From NCBI GenBank assembly GCA_007922225.1, contig ML679969.1:21635628-21699627 (forward strand): 64,000 nt of DNA, given 5' to 3'. Positions 44,507 through 61,960 of this stretch are shown here, one piece after another (within the stretch, counting starts at the first letter, position 1; each line of letters begins with the position of its first letter). The DNA is from Emydura subglobosa. Lineage: Eukaryota > Chordata > Testudines > Chelidae. Under the pieces are notes generated by a model. It was not told where the DNA came from. It searched no databases and saw only the letters and a list, made by a program, of their open reading frames with translations. The position numbers were made by a program, and so were the translations under genes.

Positions 44507-44799
44507 ATGTGGGGTTGTAGCTGGAGATTTTTGTTTCAAACTATTTTAATCAGCTAGGCAAAATAGTCAGGTAAAAGGGATGGCAGAAAAAAACCTCAGA
44601 AGGGGTTTAATATAACAAAAATAACACTAATTAATTGGATATATAAAGAATGGTATCAGTGTTTGGGCATTCTGTGGTATTTAAAATATTGATAAGTTTT
44701 AGGAAAAGGATCTTTAGGATAAAAATTAGCAAGTGAATCTGGCGTTGGCAATTAGAAAATAGCTCTTCAGTCTGTTCGCTCTTAACTCCCTCTCACTCA

Positions 44800-45660
44800 T
44801 AGCTCCTCCCCATCCATCCTGACGTTCTGACTCCTAATGTAATCCTGCCCTTCTAATTAGCATAGGATGTGAGGCTAATTAGCATAGTAGGTATTGACTG
44901 GTTTAGAGCCTTTTTACATCAGAACCTAATTAACATGGCAGGTATGGCCTGATTAGCATATTAGGAGGCCTTTAAGCTGATTGGCTGACCTGGGTGACCC
45001 TTGGACGAACTCCATCCTAACATCACCCCTCCCCTATCCATTTTGACATTCTGACAAGCTATATATAGACAACTGTCAGCAGGCTAAGCTTTGTAGAGAG
45101 CTGAGATCCTGTAGAATGCTGAGATCACCTGAGGAGAAGAAGAGCTGACCATCTAAAGAAGAAGAGCTGAAATCACTTGGAAGAAAAAAGCTGAAAAGAA
45201 CCATGACTTTCCAAAAACATCTGAACAGCGGTGAGTATTATTGAAGCAAAGTTGCGCCTTAGGCTTGGGACAACCGGGCTAACTGAGTCCCAGCTTTATG
45301 TCCACACCAGGGTAATCCTTCTACTAGGAAACCTCACAGGTGATCCTGGGCTTACAGGCAACCAGGCTAACTGAGTCCCCGCTCTGTGTCTGAGCCTAAA
45401 ATAATCCTGCACAGATGCCTCTAGGCTTACAGACAACTGGGCTAACTGAGTCCCCGCTCTATGTCTGATCCTGAGGTAGCTCTCTTATCAATTCTTGGAC
45501 AAAACAGAAGGACCTTCCCTGATGAACAGAGCGATGTTTTAAACGTTGTGTAACTAAAAGACCACCTGAATTTGCATGTCAATAAAGTTGGATGCTTGTG
45601 GTCTCAGTTAAATTCTCCCTCTCAACCCATCCAGCAAGCACCTGATCCATGCTTGCTGGA
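44800..45660 (+). repeat. Probable solo LTR with internal triplication
   Basis: A CTATATATAG box at about 45058 precedes a G/A-rich segment, three tandem units of 70-85 bp (each with GGCTAACTGAGTCCC, near 45275, 45365 and 45431), and an AATAAAG signal at about 45583. It ends near a 10-bp-stem hairpin (CCAGCAAGCA and TGCTTGCTGG, 45631-45660). The layout is that of a retroviral LTR, but I could not fix both ends or a target duplication. Confidence 0.5.
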
Positions 45661-45954
45661 TGATAGTTGTTTTTAGTATAGGCATTTATGATAGAATGTT
45701 AATTACTGTATTGTTAAATTAATAGTGCTAAGTATTACAGAGTTTAAGTTATAGTCTTTCTTATACCATATGTTCTAGTAGTCTAAGTATTATTTTCTAT
45801 ACTATATATCTTCTAATAGTTGTATATGGTTACATGTCATGTTTGATTTCTATCTCTGCTTAATGTAACCATTCACTTCTAAATAAATTTGATATCTGTT
45901 TTTGAAGTATCACAGCTTGTGTATTCTATTTTGATCAGAGGGCTGCATCCATGT

Positions 45955-46325
45955 CCTACCAGTAGTTTTTGGGGGTTGGCCTCCCTAAATTCTTCCTGGT
46001 GACAGGGTCAGGGAGAATTTTCCTCCAAGTCACATAGGCAGTGACTTTGGAGATTTTTGCTTTCCTCTGCAGCATGTGGTGGTCACTTGCCAGGATTATC
46101 TGGGTATTTCTCACTTTATCATTTCCCTGCCATTGCAGGGAGCCTGAGTACAGTACATCTCAGTTCTTCCTATTCTCTGCCTGTGGTACCCAATAGTCTG
46201 CTGTGTGCTGCAATTCTTTGGTCTCATTTTGGTTGTTGGGTTTAGTGTGCATGTGCTGGGTGGTGATGGAGGCCTTTGATATACAGGAGATCATGATCCC
46301 TGGTGATTCTGTGACTCTATTATTC
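45955..46325 (+). repeat. CR1-family LINE 3' UTR fragment
   Basis: Blocks such as CAGGGAGAATTTTCCTCCAA and CTTTCCTCTGCAGCATG, then GATTCTGTGACTCTATTATT, are typical of an older CR1 3' UTR. Confidence 0.5.
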
Positions 46326-46510
46326 CTACTTAATATTGCCCGTTTAATATACCAAAAAATCAGGTTGAAAGTATTAAGCCATAGAATTGCACTGGGAGTT
46401 CATATGCAATGGATTATCTACTATGGTCCCTATGTCCTTTCCATAGCAAACATTTTCCCAGGTACAACCTACCGTCCTGTATGTATGGCTTATATGATGG
46501 CTCCTCAACC

Positions 46511-46690
46511 TTAGAATCATAGAAGATTAAGGTTGGAAGGGACCTCGGGAGGTCATCTAGTCCAATCCCCTGCTCAGAGCAGGACCAACCCCAACTAAAT
46601 CATCCCAGCCAGGGCTTTGTCAAGCTGGGCTTTAAAAACCTCTAGGGACGGAGATTCCACTACCTCCCTAGGTGCATAACCTTGTATTTG
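46511..46690 (-). repeat. CR1 LINE 3' end
   Basis: AGAATCATAGAAGATTAAGG, then GGAAGGGACCTCGGGAGGTC and CTCTAGGGACGGAGATTCC: the reverse complement of the CR1 terminus seen at 37640-37800. Confidence 0.85.
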
Positions 46691-47331
46691 ACTATATTAA
46701 AATGTATGTTTTTATGCTTCCAGCCTACAAATTTCTCTCCAGGAGGTGACTGGCTCTCCTGTTATTTACTAGCCCATTGATCTTTATGGCATTTTCAAAC
46801 TTTATCAGTAATTATTATAGTTTCTTCCAGATCATAGATAAAAGTACCGAATAAAGTTGGGCTGTGACTCAAATCATGCATCTCATTAGACACACCATCA
46901 TTTGATTATCTTGATGTAGCAATTAGATTTTGATGTCTAAGATCGTTTATACTCTGGCTAACATGTAACATTCATTTTTATATTATTAGATTTTAATATG
47001 AATATTGAGTGGTAATCAGTTAAAAGTCTGACAGTAATCTGAATATACTAGGTTATTATGGTTACTTTTATCAACTAAATTTGTAATCTCATAAAAGATA
47101 TCGATTCTAGGTCAGCCACACATGAAATAGAAAATAATGCCTTCACATTTATAAGGCAGCCTGTTATGAAAATGTGACTTGTTAAAATGACATCAGATGT
47201 GGGGAACCTATTATATTTAGATTATTTGTGAAATAAGAGCTTATGATTCCAAACCTCCAGCAATAGCCAATTTAAATTAGATTTATAATATAGCAGAATA
47301 ACATTTTCATTACATCCCATGGTGAAAAGTT
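46690..47331. other. AT-rich intergenic region
   Basis: It may include more decayed CR1 text near 46700-46870. No gene is seen. Confidence 0.4.
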
Positions 47332-47900
47332 CCAAAGGGGTAGCTGTGTTAGTCTGTATACAGCAAAAATGACGAGACTACTGTAGCACCTTAAAGACTA
47401 ACAAATTTCTGTGGGCATAAGCTTTTGTGGGCTGCAACCCACTTTGTCAGATGCATGAAATGAAAACCGTAGATAGGAGGTATATATATACAACCAAGGG
47501 TAAGAAACATAACAATGGGGAGGGCAAATGCTAACAAAGTCAATTAAGTTAGGGTAGATGAGGCCTATTCACAACCATTGATTAGAAGGTGAGAATGTGT
47601 GAACAGTGACAATTACTTCTTGTAATGAGATAACCATTCCAAGTCCCTATTCAGACCCAATCTGATTGTGTCAAGTTTGCATATGAGTTCCAGCTCTGCA
47701 GTTTCTCACTGAAGTCTGTTTTTGAAGGTTTTTTGTTGAAGTATGGCAACTTTCAAGTCAGCTACAGAGTGTCCTGGGAGACTGAAGTGCTCTCCAACTG
47801 GCTTGTGGATGTTACCATTTTTTGTCGCCACTTCATGCACCTGCTTATGCCTGCAGAAATTTGTTAGTCTTTAAGGTCCTACAGGACTCTCGTTTTATTA
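47332..47900 (-). repeat. Penelope-like element fragment with terminal repeats at both sides
   Basis: A pLTR head (GTTCCAAAGGGGTAGCTGTG) with a mutated hammerhead at 47415-47454 is followed by a GIY-YIG 3' portion similar to 33980-34410 in reverse orientation. At about 47825-47895 there is a second stretch of pLTR text (GCAGAAATTTGTTAGTCTTT). It is short and dead. Confidence 0.7.
47415..47454 (-). ncRNA. Decayed hammerhead motif
   Basis: The layout matches 37833-37872, but the core reads CTGACAA and the second box CAAA instead of GAAA. Both changes are G-to-A on the motif strand, at positions that are CpG in the intact copy. Confidence 0.6.
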
Positions 47901-48745
47901 TTATTAATTATTATTATTATTGTTACAGATTGTAATAGTAATAAGGATAATTTATTTTACAGAGGGCTGTCAGTGTAAACTATTCATGTACATGCCATTC
48001 TTGAAAAGAAGATATCTTTTGCACTGATCACTGATGATTTTTCATTATCAAAATACAGATTTAGAGAGCTCCTTAAAGTCTTAATAAGTCTATATTTTAT
48101 TAGATACTGCTTATCAGGAATAGGTTTAGAATTTACATTTTAGATGAAGAACACAGGAAAGAAATCGTCAGATGTGGTTTAACTGGCGTTGCCCAAGACT
48201 CTTAAAAACGGGTGCTCATTGTTGGTCTCTTACATCCTAATTAAGGTATCTTCACAAGTGACTTGATTCTAAAAATAAATTGGCATGAGTTTAAGCATTT
48301 TCTACAGATATAGGATCCCAACCTTAGGCACCAATTTTTTACATTTTTACATGGACTATTTTAGTCATGAAGCTACTGTGGTTGGCCATTTAACTACACA
48401 GCTAGAAAATAATAATATAGAAATCAAAGAATGTGTATATGAGGTATTTTTGGAGAATTAAGACTGGAAATTTTGAGCTCCTTAACAGGAAATATATCAC
48501 ATGGAAGAAAGAGTTTTATCCATTTTTCTCTGAGATTTAATCAATCCAAACCGCCTCCATTTTTAAATATTAAGCGATATTTTTCTGTAAACAGAATTTG
48601 ATTTGAAATCTTTGTTTTCATAAAATTATTTTTAACGTGTGTACTAAATAAAACGTTCTTTCTGCCTTTTAAAATACCATTACAGGTACGATTAGATAAA
48701 AAGACTATAAAATATAATAGAAATATGTTAACTGAAGTCTTCTAC
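47901..48745. other. AT-rich region downstream of the gamma exon
   Basis: A TTA/TTAT microsatellite lies near 47896-47930. Nothing else is recognised; in transcripts this is intron. Confidence 0.4.
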
Positions 48746-48781
48746 TCACAGATCAAAGAAATATCGAATTAAGTTGAGCAC

Positions 48782-48790
48782 ACTCACCTC
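48782..48790 (-). promoter_or_regulatory. 5' splice donor of the gamma exon
   Basis: Minus-strand GAG followed by GTGAGT, an almost perfect donor. It ends the exon after codon 807 in phase 0, the same phase and length as the exon at 4929-7349. Confidence 0.8.
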
Positions 48791-51208
48791 CAAGAAGACG
48801 TCGAGAGCATTTCTGGTACTTGTTTCTTCATCAAACGATTCAGTCTGCTTGTCGACAGAAGAATTAATACCCGTAAGAGTGTTTGAAGCACTTTCCCCTT
48901 GAAAGTAGAATTCCTTTAATCCACAGTCCTTAGACAGGACAGCCTCCTGAGCAGAAGTGTGAAGAAAACCTCTGACTCCATCGATCCCCACAAACTGAGG
49001 GACGGTAACACCACTGAAAGTCACACTCGAGGAGTCAAACAGCTCCGAGTTTCTCCATTTGCGGAGCCTCAGGGCCAGTAACACTATGATAAAGGTAAAG
49101 AACAAGCAGGAAATAGAAGCCACAGCGATCACCAAATACAAGGTAAGGCTGGACTGGGGGTCTCCAGGAGCTGAGAGGCTGCTTAAATCGGAGAGGATTT
49201 CGGGGATGCTGTCAGCCACCACCACCGTGACAGTGACGGTGGCAGAGAGAGGGGGCTGCCCGTTGTCCTTCACTAAAACCACCAGACTTTGCTTGAGGGC
49301 ATCTTTGTCTAGAAAGTAGCGCGCTGTCCTGATCTCGCCGCTGTGGAGTCCTACAGCGAAGAGCCCCGGCTCTGTAGCCTTCAGCAGCTGGTAGGACAGC
49401 CAGGCGTTCTGCCCGGAGTCAGCGTCCACGGCCACCACCTTAGTGACCAGGTAGCCCGGCTCGGAGGAGCGAGGAGCCAACTCCACTCCCGTGGAGCCAT
49501 CGCTGGGGAAGGAGGGGTGTAAGATTTGCGGGGTGTTGTCATTCTGGTCCAGTATAAAGAGAGTGACGGAGACATTACTGCTGAGAGGTGGGGAACCCCC
49601 ATCCTGAGCCTGCACCTGGAACCGAATCTCCCGGAACTGTTCGTAATCGAAGGAGCGCAGAGCGTAGATAGCCCCGGTCTCCGAGTTCATGGAGATGTAG
49701 GAGGACAAAGGCACTTCGCTTCTGTCTCCTTCAACAATGGAGTAAGTGACTCTGGCGTTCTCCTTCCAGTCTCTATCATTTGCCTTCATGTGAAATATAG
49801 AAATACCTGGAGTGCTATTTTCTGGGATATAAATCGTGTAATATTTTTGACTAAAGACAGGCCGGTTGTCATTTTTATCCAAAACTTCTATAAAGACAGT
49901 TTTGTTTGAGCTGAGAGGAGGAATCCCTCGGTCTGTGGCTATAACAGTGATATTGTATTCGAAGACTTGCTCCCTGTCCAAGGCTCTATCAGTCACTACA
50001 GTGTAAAAATTGTCAAATGACCGCTCTAATTGGAACGGGAGGCTGTCTGAAATGGAACACGTGACCTCACCATTCTCCCCAGAATCTCGATCATGCACAT
50101 TAAAAATAGCAATTATTGCACCTAAAGGGGAATCTTCGGCAATAGGACTGAAAACAGATGTGACGGTAATCCCAGGGATATGATTATTAACGTCAGCCAC
50201 CTCTATCAGAACTTTGCAATGGGCTGATAACCCACCTTCGTCCCTCGCTTGTATATCGAGTTCATAAAATGCTAATTCTTCAAAATCAAGCTTTGCTGTT
50301 ACTTGAATATCCCCAGTTTCAGGATCCAGTCTAAATTTTTTGTCAAACCTTTCTGAGATTTTAAGAAACGAATACTTTATCTGTGCGTTTATGCCTTCAT
50401 CCCTGTCCGAGGCTGTTACCGTGAGCACCACACTGCCCACAGGAATGTCTTCCTTTACAATCACTTTATACACCGACTGCGTAAATTCTGGGGCATTGTC
50501 GTTTCCATCTAACACCACAATCTGGATTACTGATGATCCTGATTTTACAGGATCCCCACCGTCAATGGCTGTGACGATCAAATTATGAACTGCTTGTTGT
50601 TCTCGATCCAAAGATGTCTCCAATATTAATTCCGGGTATTTTACACCGTCATCTCCGGTTTTTACATTCAGGATAAAATAGCTGTTTTGGCTACATTTGT
50701 AATTTTGTAGAGAATTCAGTCGTACATCAGGGTCTTGAGCTTTTTCTATTGGGAAACGTGTGCCTCTTGCAGTATTCTCACTGATTTCTAACACGCTTTC
50801 ATTTTCTGGGAAGCTGGGCGAGTTATCATTTATATCCTTTATTTCCACTTGGCCTCTGTAAAGCTTCACTGGATTTTCCACAAGAACCTCAACATTTAAC
50901 ACACATTTTGCAATATGCCCACAGATCTGTTCTCTGTCCATCCGTTCGTTGACAAATAAATGGCCGTTTTTCAAATTCAGACCAAAGTATTGTGTGCTAC
51001 CTCTGGCAACAATGCGGACTCCGCGGTCTGAGAGCTCCTTTAGATCCAGTCCCAGATCCTTTGCGATATTCCCTACAAAGGATCCTATCTCCATTTCCTC
51101 AGGAATCGAATAGCGAATCTCTCCCGAAACTGCCTCCCAAAAGGTAACCAATATACAGCAAAACAAGACTCGCCTTTTGCAATCCTGTCGGCTCTGTGTA
51201 TCCGCCAT
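48788..51208 (-). CDS. Protocadherin gamma-type variable exon, complete
   Basis: An 807-codon exon starting MADTQSRQDCK. It has a signal peptide (about 1-29), EC1 (RYSIPEEMEIGSFVGNIAKD) and six cadherin repeats with linkers DINDNSPSF, DGNDNAPEF, DVNNHIPGI (unusual: NNH replaces NDN), DKNDNRPVF and DQNDNTPQI. The membrane helix (about 690-713) precedes the cytoplasmic stretch FVGIDGVRGFLHTSAQEAVL, which diverges from typical gamma-A after that point. The exon stops at the donor GTGAGT; the frame would otherwise run into the intron to 48746. A promoter block lies at 51437-51463. EC5, EC6 and the membrane region are about 99 percent identical in DNA to the exon at 4929, while EC1-EC4 are strongly diverged. 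Role: homophilic recognition in neurons. Confidence 0.96.
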
Positions 51209-51436
51209 TTCAAAAGGGGTGAAGAGCTGCCTTCCAATCCTTTTACCGATACCTGCAGTAATTAGGAATCTGGAATTTGTATGGGGTTGTCTCTGACCAA
51301 ATCTTCTAATTAAGGGCTAGGTTCAATCAGCAAGGTCCTCTTTGTCTAGTCAGACCTGGGCATTCTGCGGCTTCTCTGTCTTTGTTTGCTGTTACACGGA
51401 TTTGCTCGATCTCGTATTAGATTTTTTTGTGCATAG

Positions 51437-51463
51437 TTAGCGAACAGCGACACTCAGAGTCTA
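51437..51463 (-). promoter_or_regulatory. Protocadherin promoter conserved sequence element (CSE-like)
   Basis: The plus-strand text contains GCGAACAGCGACACTCAGAG, 229 bp upstream of the ATG. It differs from the 7573 block by a single base in this core (CACTC versus CGCTC, a CpG decay). Confidence 0.72.
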
Positions 51464-51469
51464 TATCAA

Positions 51470-52085
51470 TGACTGCAAAATATTCCATTGTAAAAGATTT
51501 GGGTTTTTTTTTATATTGACATTTCAATTGTTCAATCGTTGTATTATATACATATGATATATATACATATATGTACGCATGACAATTCACATAGCATAAC
51601 AATAAGTTTAATTACATATCTAGCGCTTGATTCAAATGCTATATTATTATATTAATATTTTAAACATTCTTTCTTATTTCATTTCCTCAAACTAAATTCA
51701 ACTAAACTAAACTAAACTAAATTTCAAACTAAAATGAAAGAAACGCAAACATAAATCCAAACGTCTCCATAACTAAATGTTATTATGTAGAAGACACAGT
51801 ATAGTCAAGGGGAGAAAATATAATCAGTCTCTTCTCTCTTCAATATACACTAATTAAATATATTATTAGAGTGACAATGTGACAGTCTTTTGTGTGTATT
51901 GAAAATAAAAGAAGCAAACAGAAACACCAGTACCATATTTTTCTAATACCCTTTTTGGGTTAAATAATATGAGCATGGAAGTCGAAAATAATACAAAGAT
52001 ACATGCAAAGCATGAATGAGGAGGTACATTTTTGGACGTTTTATAGAAACAGTAAAAAGCAAAGCAAGCAAAACTGGATGAAAAT
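51470..52085. other. AT-rich intergenic region with a pentamer run
   Basis: It has short (ACTAA)n repeats near 51690-51722. I see nothing else. Confidence 0.5.
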
Positions 52086-52099
52086 TGTGAATATAGACT

Positions 52100-52260
52100 A
52101 ACAGATTCATAGAATATAAGGCAAGAAGGGACCACTATGACAAAGTAGTCTGGCCTCCTGCATAAATAGCCCACTGAATTCTTCCAGTAATTCCTGCACT
52201 GTAATTAATTATTCTTCTCTGAAATATAAGGGAACACTCTGCAGTCCAGTAAGTTATGAC
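52100..52260 (-). repeat. CR1-family 3' fragment
   Basis: ATTCATAGAATATAAGGCAA, then GAAGGGACCACTATGACAAA and CTGGCCTCCTGCATAA: a familiar CR1-type 3' end in reverse orientation. Confidence 0.55.
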
Positions 52261-52599
52261 TGAATCAAAATAGAAAGACATCAAACCTCAGCGTGGAAAA
52301 TAATGTTTTTTGCTAACATATATATCACTTCTTAATAAAATTACCAGCTACATGATATCTATTAAAATGTGGAATACAAATCCCTTAAATTGACTAAATT
52401 TTATGTTAAAAACATTTCCAACAATGGGATGCCTGTAGAAGATCATATATTATTAACCAGGAATAAGAAAGAAGATTTCTTCCATAAATTAGATAGACTT
52501 GTGTGGACATGTGTTCAAGCATTAGATTGTTGGGATCCTACATATCAAACAACAGCAACAGACACAACATTAAAATAATCATTCTACCTAGTTCCTATA

Positions 52600-52793
52600 C
52601 AGTACTTTTAGTAAGTAGATTTCAAAGCGCTTTACAAATGGGTTTAGTATAATTATCCCCACTTTACAGATGAGGAAATTGAGGGATATAGAGATGAAGT
52701 TATTTACCCAAGGTTACCCAACTGGTCAGGGGCAGAGCTGAGAGTAAACCCCAATACAAGTCCAGTGCTCTATCCACTAGCCAATAACAATGA
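52600..52793 (+). repeat. MIR SINE
   Basis: It contains TTCAAAGCGCTTTACAAATG, CCCCACTTTACAGATGAGGA and CAGTGCTCTATCCACTAG, the signature central and 3' blocks of MIR. It is an old amniote-wide SINE. Confidence 0.85.
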
Positions 52794-53057
52794 CAATTTA
52801 ATAAATCTCCTAGCACTCTTGAACTAAAATAAATGACATTGGTAAATGAATTTGTCTCTGTGGAATCCTGTTAAATGTAAGCCCATATTTTGAGGGAATA
52901 CAGATTTTTCTATATAGTAGAAATACCCTTGTGTTTTAGAATGAAAAAAACGATGCTTCGTTATAATTACATAAATTGTTAAAAGCATTACTTCCATTAC
53001 TTTCTTTGGAATATAGATATCTAACAACACAATTCAGCATTATCTATATTCCTTTTA

Positions 53058-54850
<1,793 letters not shown>

Positions 54851-55103
54851 TTACAGATCGGAGAGAAGATGCCTCTGACTTCTATTTAGGAGAATACTGT
54901 ATTCATCGAGATTATGTTTATTATTTAATGCTTAACTCACAAGAAGTTTGCAAAAAGATACAAATAGCTCAAAGGCAGAATACAGTCCCTATATTCCCTT
55001 TTCACAACCAAACACTGTTATGTGTGGGTTGATCCTTCTCTGCTTGTGTGGTGTGTATAAGGGGAAAGGGTTGCTTGAACTGGATTTTCATTTCTTTCCC
55101 TAG

Positions 55104-55130
55104 TAGGCGAATAGCGCCGCTCGGAGCATC
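55104..55130 (-). promoter_or_regulatory. CSE-like promoter block retained by a pseudogene
   Basis: The plus-strand text contains GCGAATAGCGCCGCTCGGAG, 254 bp upstream of the dead exon's ATG. Its four CpG dinucleotides are intact despite decay of the coding exon. Confidence 0.6.
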
Positions 55131-56625
55131 AACGGAAAATTGCAAAGTACTGGAATCTGTAATTAGTTTGTAAGGAGAATGTTCATTTTAGGGTTTTTTA
55201 TTATTATATTATACTATTATTATTATTAATTTGTTTTCAATAAAGCTAAAAGTTATTACATAAATACTTTAGATGGGTTTTTACAGAATAATGTAATTAG
55301 GTCTGCAGTAGAAATATTTGTACAGCAAATATTCTGAAACTATTTAGAAATAAAGCTCTTTCATTATGAACTCATGAAGTCTTGAAAAGTCACATAAAAT
55401 GGTATTTAACATCACATAAATAGGTGAAAATGAAGAGAAAATACGAACGTTTTCACACAAGTGCACGGAATTATATATTCTCGAAGTGCCATCTTTACAG
55501 TAAAAACAGAAAACTCATCAAATATAATAACTGTGCCAAATCCAGAGGGTTTTACTCCATTTTTGCTAAATTTTTCTCAGTCATATACTCAATTAAAGTC
55601 CATTTAAGCCAATAACATTTTCTTTCTAAAAAAAAAGAATTAAAATGGAAGAAGTCCTTTGTATTTATATTTTTAGTAGTTGTGCCAATATCAGTACATC
55701 ATCTGATACAGTTTTATCTCTTTGACAGCATACATACAGCGACAAACATACAATTTTAATTATATTTTGAAGATCCATCCCTACTGACAGACACTTTACT
55801 GAAAAGAAATACAGATATTCAAGGGTTAACAAACTCCAGATATTTTGAATGTGAGTAGAAGTTTGCAATAAATACACAAAGATTTGTTTCATTAGGAAAG
55901 ACTTCAGGATTTGGGTCACTCACTTTCTGCCGGAGGCAGGCTCATCTGCGGTGAGAATCTTGTAGGCATTGAATTCAGTCGGGTGTTTTGGCTTCCACTG
56001 GACGGCAGAAAGGGAGTGGATGGAGCACACAATCTGCTCCTAAATCTCCACGCCACTTCGATGGAATTTCAAATAGCAAATACAGCAGCAATATACTTAT
56101 TCGGGTGTTGTCACATCTTTTACGTTTATCACTATTTTAGAGACTACTTAAACATTTGCTCCAGGAATCTTACACTGGATATTTTCATTGTTAAGTAATT
56201 AATTATTAAGTGGTGGAGTGATCAGTGGGTAATTACTTTCTTCAGAATTTCTATTAACAGGATTCTCGGAGCTAAATTTCTACCTTTTGACTTTCCAAGT
56301 ACCCAGAGGTCACCAATATCCATTTGTTTAATACTGGATGTAAACAGTGTGACGCTGGCAGACCAGGTGACAGTTCATGCAACAGTCCCCAGGTCTCAAC
56401 TAAACACTGACAAAACATAGCTGCAATCAATCTGGCTCACCTGTGTGTTGGTGCGGTTAAAACAGTTTTAGAATTATAATTATGTGTTTAGACTTTATTG
56501 AATGCTTGTCAGTTGCTGCATGCATTAATCTTATTTATAACATCTGTAATCCAGATTGTAAAGTAATATGTGAGCGGTTGTATTGTGAACCCCTGTGACT
56601 ATGTAAATAATCAAACAGAAGAGAA
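55131..56625. other. AT-rich intergenic region
   Basis: No gene recognised. It is the candidate boundary zone between gamma-type and beta-type copies. Confidence 0.4.
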
Positions 56626-56630
56626 ACCTA

Positions 56631-56792
56631 AGGAGGTGGTGGAATCTCCATCCTTAGAGGTTTTTAAGATGAGGCTTGACAAAGCCCTGGCTGGGATGAT
56701 ATAGCTGAGGTTAGTCCTGCTTTGAGCAGGGGGTTGGACTAGATGACCTCCTGAGGTCCCTTCCAACTCTAATATTCTATGATTCTATGATT
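56631..56792 (+). repeat. CR1 LINE 3' end
   Basis: GGAGGTGGTGGAATCTCCAT through GGTTGGACTAGATGACCTCC to TTCTATGATTCTATGATT: a near match to 37645-37800, so the same young subfamily. Confidence 0.9.
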
Positions 56793-57005
56793 AATATGAA
56801 AGGCTGATCTTCAACAGAAGGTGTTACGCCCTTCTCAAAAGGAAAGGTCTGTCCATACCAGATGGACTATTATGGGACAGTTGCAACTGGAATTTCCATC
56901 GATACCATCAATAAGAGGACAAAAGACTTGTTGTTCTGCTCTCCTGCTCCTGAATACGAGTTATGCAAGTGGGTTCCTCCCAGCAGTTGAGTTTGTAGTT
57001 TAGAG

Positions 57006-57110
57006 CAGTGTATCTCAACCTTTTTGATCCAAGGGACCGGCTTCCTACACTGTGTCAGGAAGATCTCAGGGACCGATGCCGGTCTATGGACTGGCTGTTG
57101 AGAAACACTG
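57006..57110. repeat. Short hAT-type MITE
   Basis: 105 bp with terminal inverted repeats CAGTGTATCTCAAC and GTTGAGAAACACTG. The flanks GTTTAGAG and TCTTAGAG match at 6 of 8 positions, in line with an 8-bp hAT duplication. The interior includes GGGACCGGCTTCC and GGACCGATGCCGG. Confidence 0.8.
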
Positions 57111-61130
<4,020 letters not shown>

Positions 61131-61960
61131 ATTAGCTACAAAATTTTCTGAAATTTAATTTAATTAATTAAATTGATAAAATCGTTGTACAAATTCTGGA
61201 TGGAGAAAAAAAGCTTTCGTTCAAAAATGAAAAATACCTGACCGCATATATACATACATACATACACACATATAATATAATATAAATATAAATTAAGGAT
61301 ACTATATTAAAAACAGAAAAGATAAATATAAATTGGCTTTGCAAAATGTCTTTGCACACTTCAGTTACTGATGATCGTTTAAAAGTAAGAAATAATAAAA
61401 CTATGAATACATTCTTTCACAAACAAATTATATTTGTGCTGTTTTATTAACGTCTGTTTATGAGTGTATGTAAAAATCCTATCCTTCTACTACATTATCC
61501 TGGAGGTAATTTATTAGCTGTAGTTAGCAAGAGGAGTAAATTAAAGTTAAATTTCTCTTGTCTTCACCCGTTTTACAAATGCATAACATGGCATTATTTG
61601 ATTCTATTGTCATGTCCCCATTACAGCCATCACCAGGCATGACCTAATAATAGAAGAGGCTCCAGACTTTCCTGCAGCAGGGAGCGGTGGCTGGAAAGCA
61701 CTGCCGGGACTTTGATGGCACAGTTCATTCCTACCAAGTATGCATTTCAACCAGAAATCAGAGTCAAGAAAAGAGCCATACCGCATTCGTCCAATCTCAG
61801 GAGCAGAAGAGGCCCTACTTCAAGAATGAAACAATTTGAAATCATACCATATATGAATCAAAATAAGTTCACCAGTGGTTTTAAATGCCCACGTAGATAA
61901 TAGCACAGAAAATCTGTTTCAAAACCTCATATTCACGAAAGCAGCAAGATAATTTTCCTA
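61131..61960. other. AT-rich flank of the beta pseudogene
   Basis: It has a TA/CA-rich run near 61245-61290. I see no promoter block like those of the gamma exons. Confidence 0.4.

Noticed and set aside
46203..46514. A 103-codon frame with hydrophobic segments
   Set aside because: It overlaps CR1 3' UTR text and a CR1 terminus and shows no conserved features.
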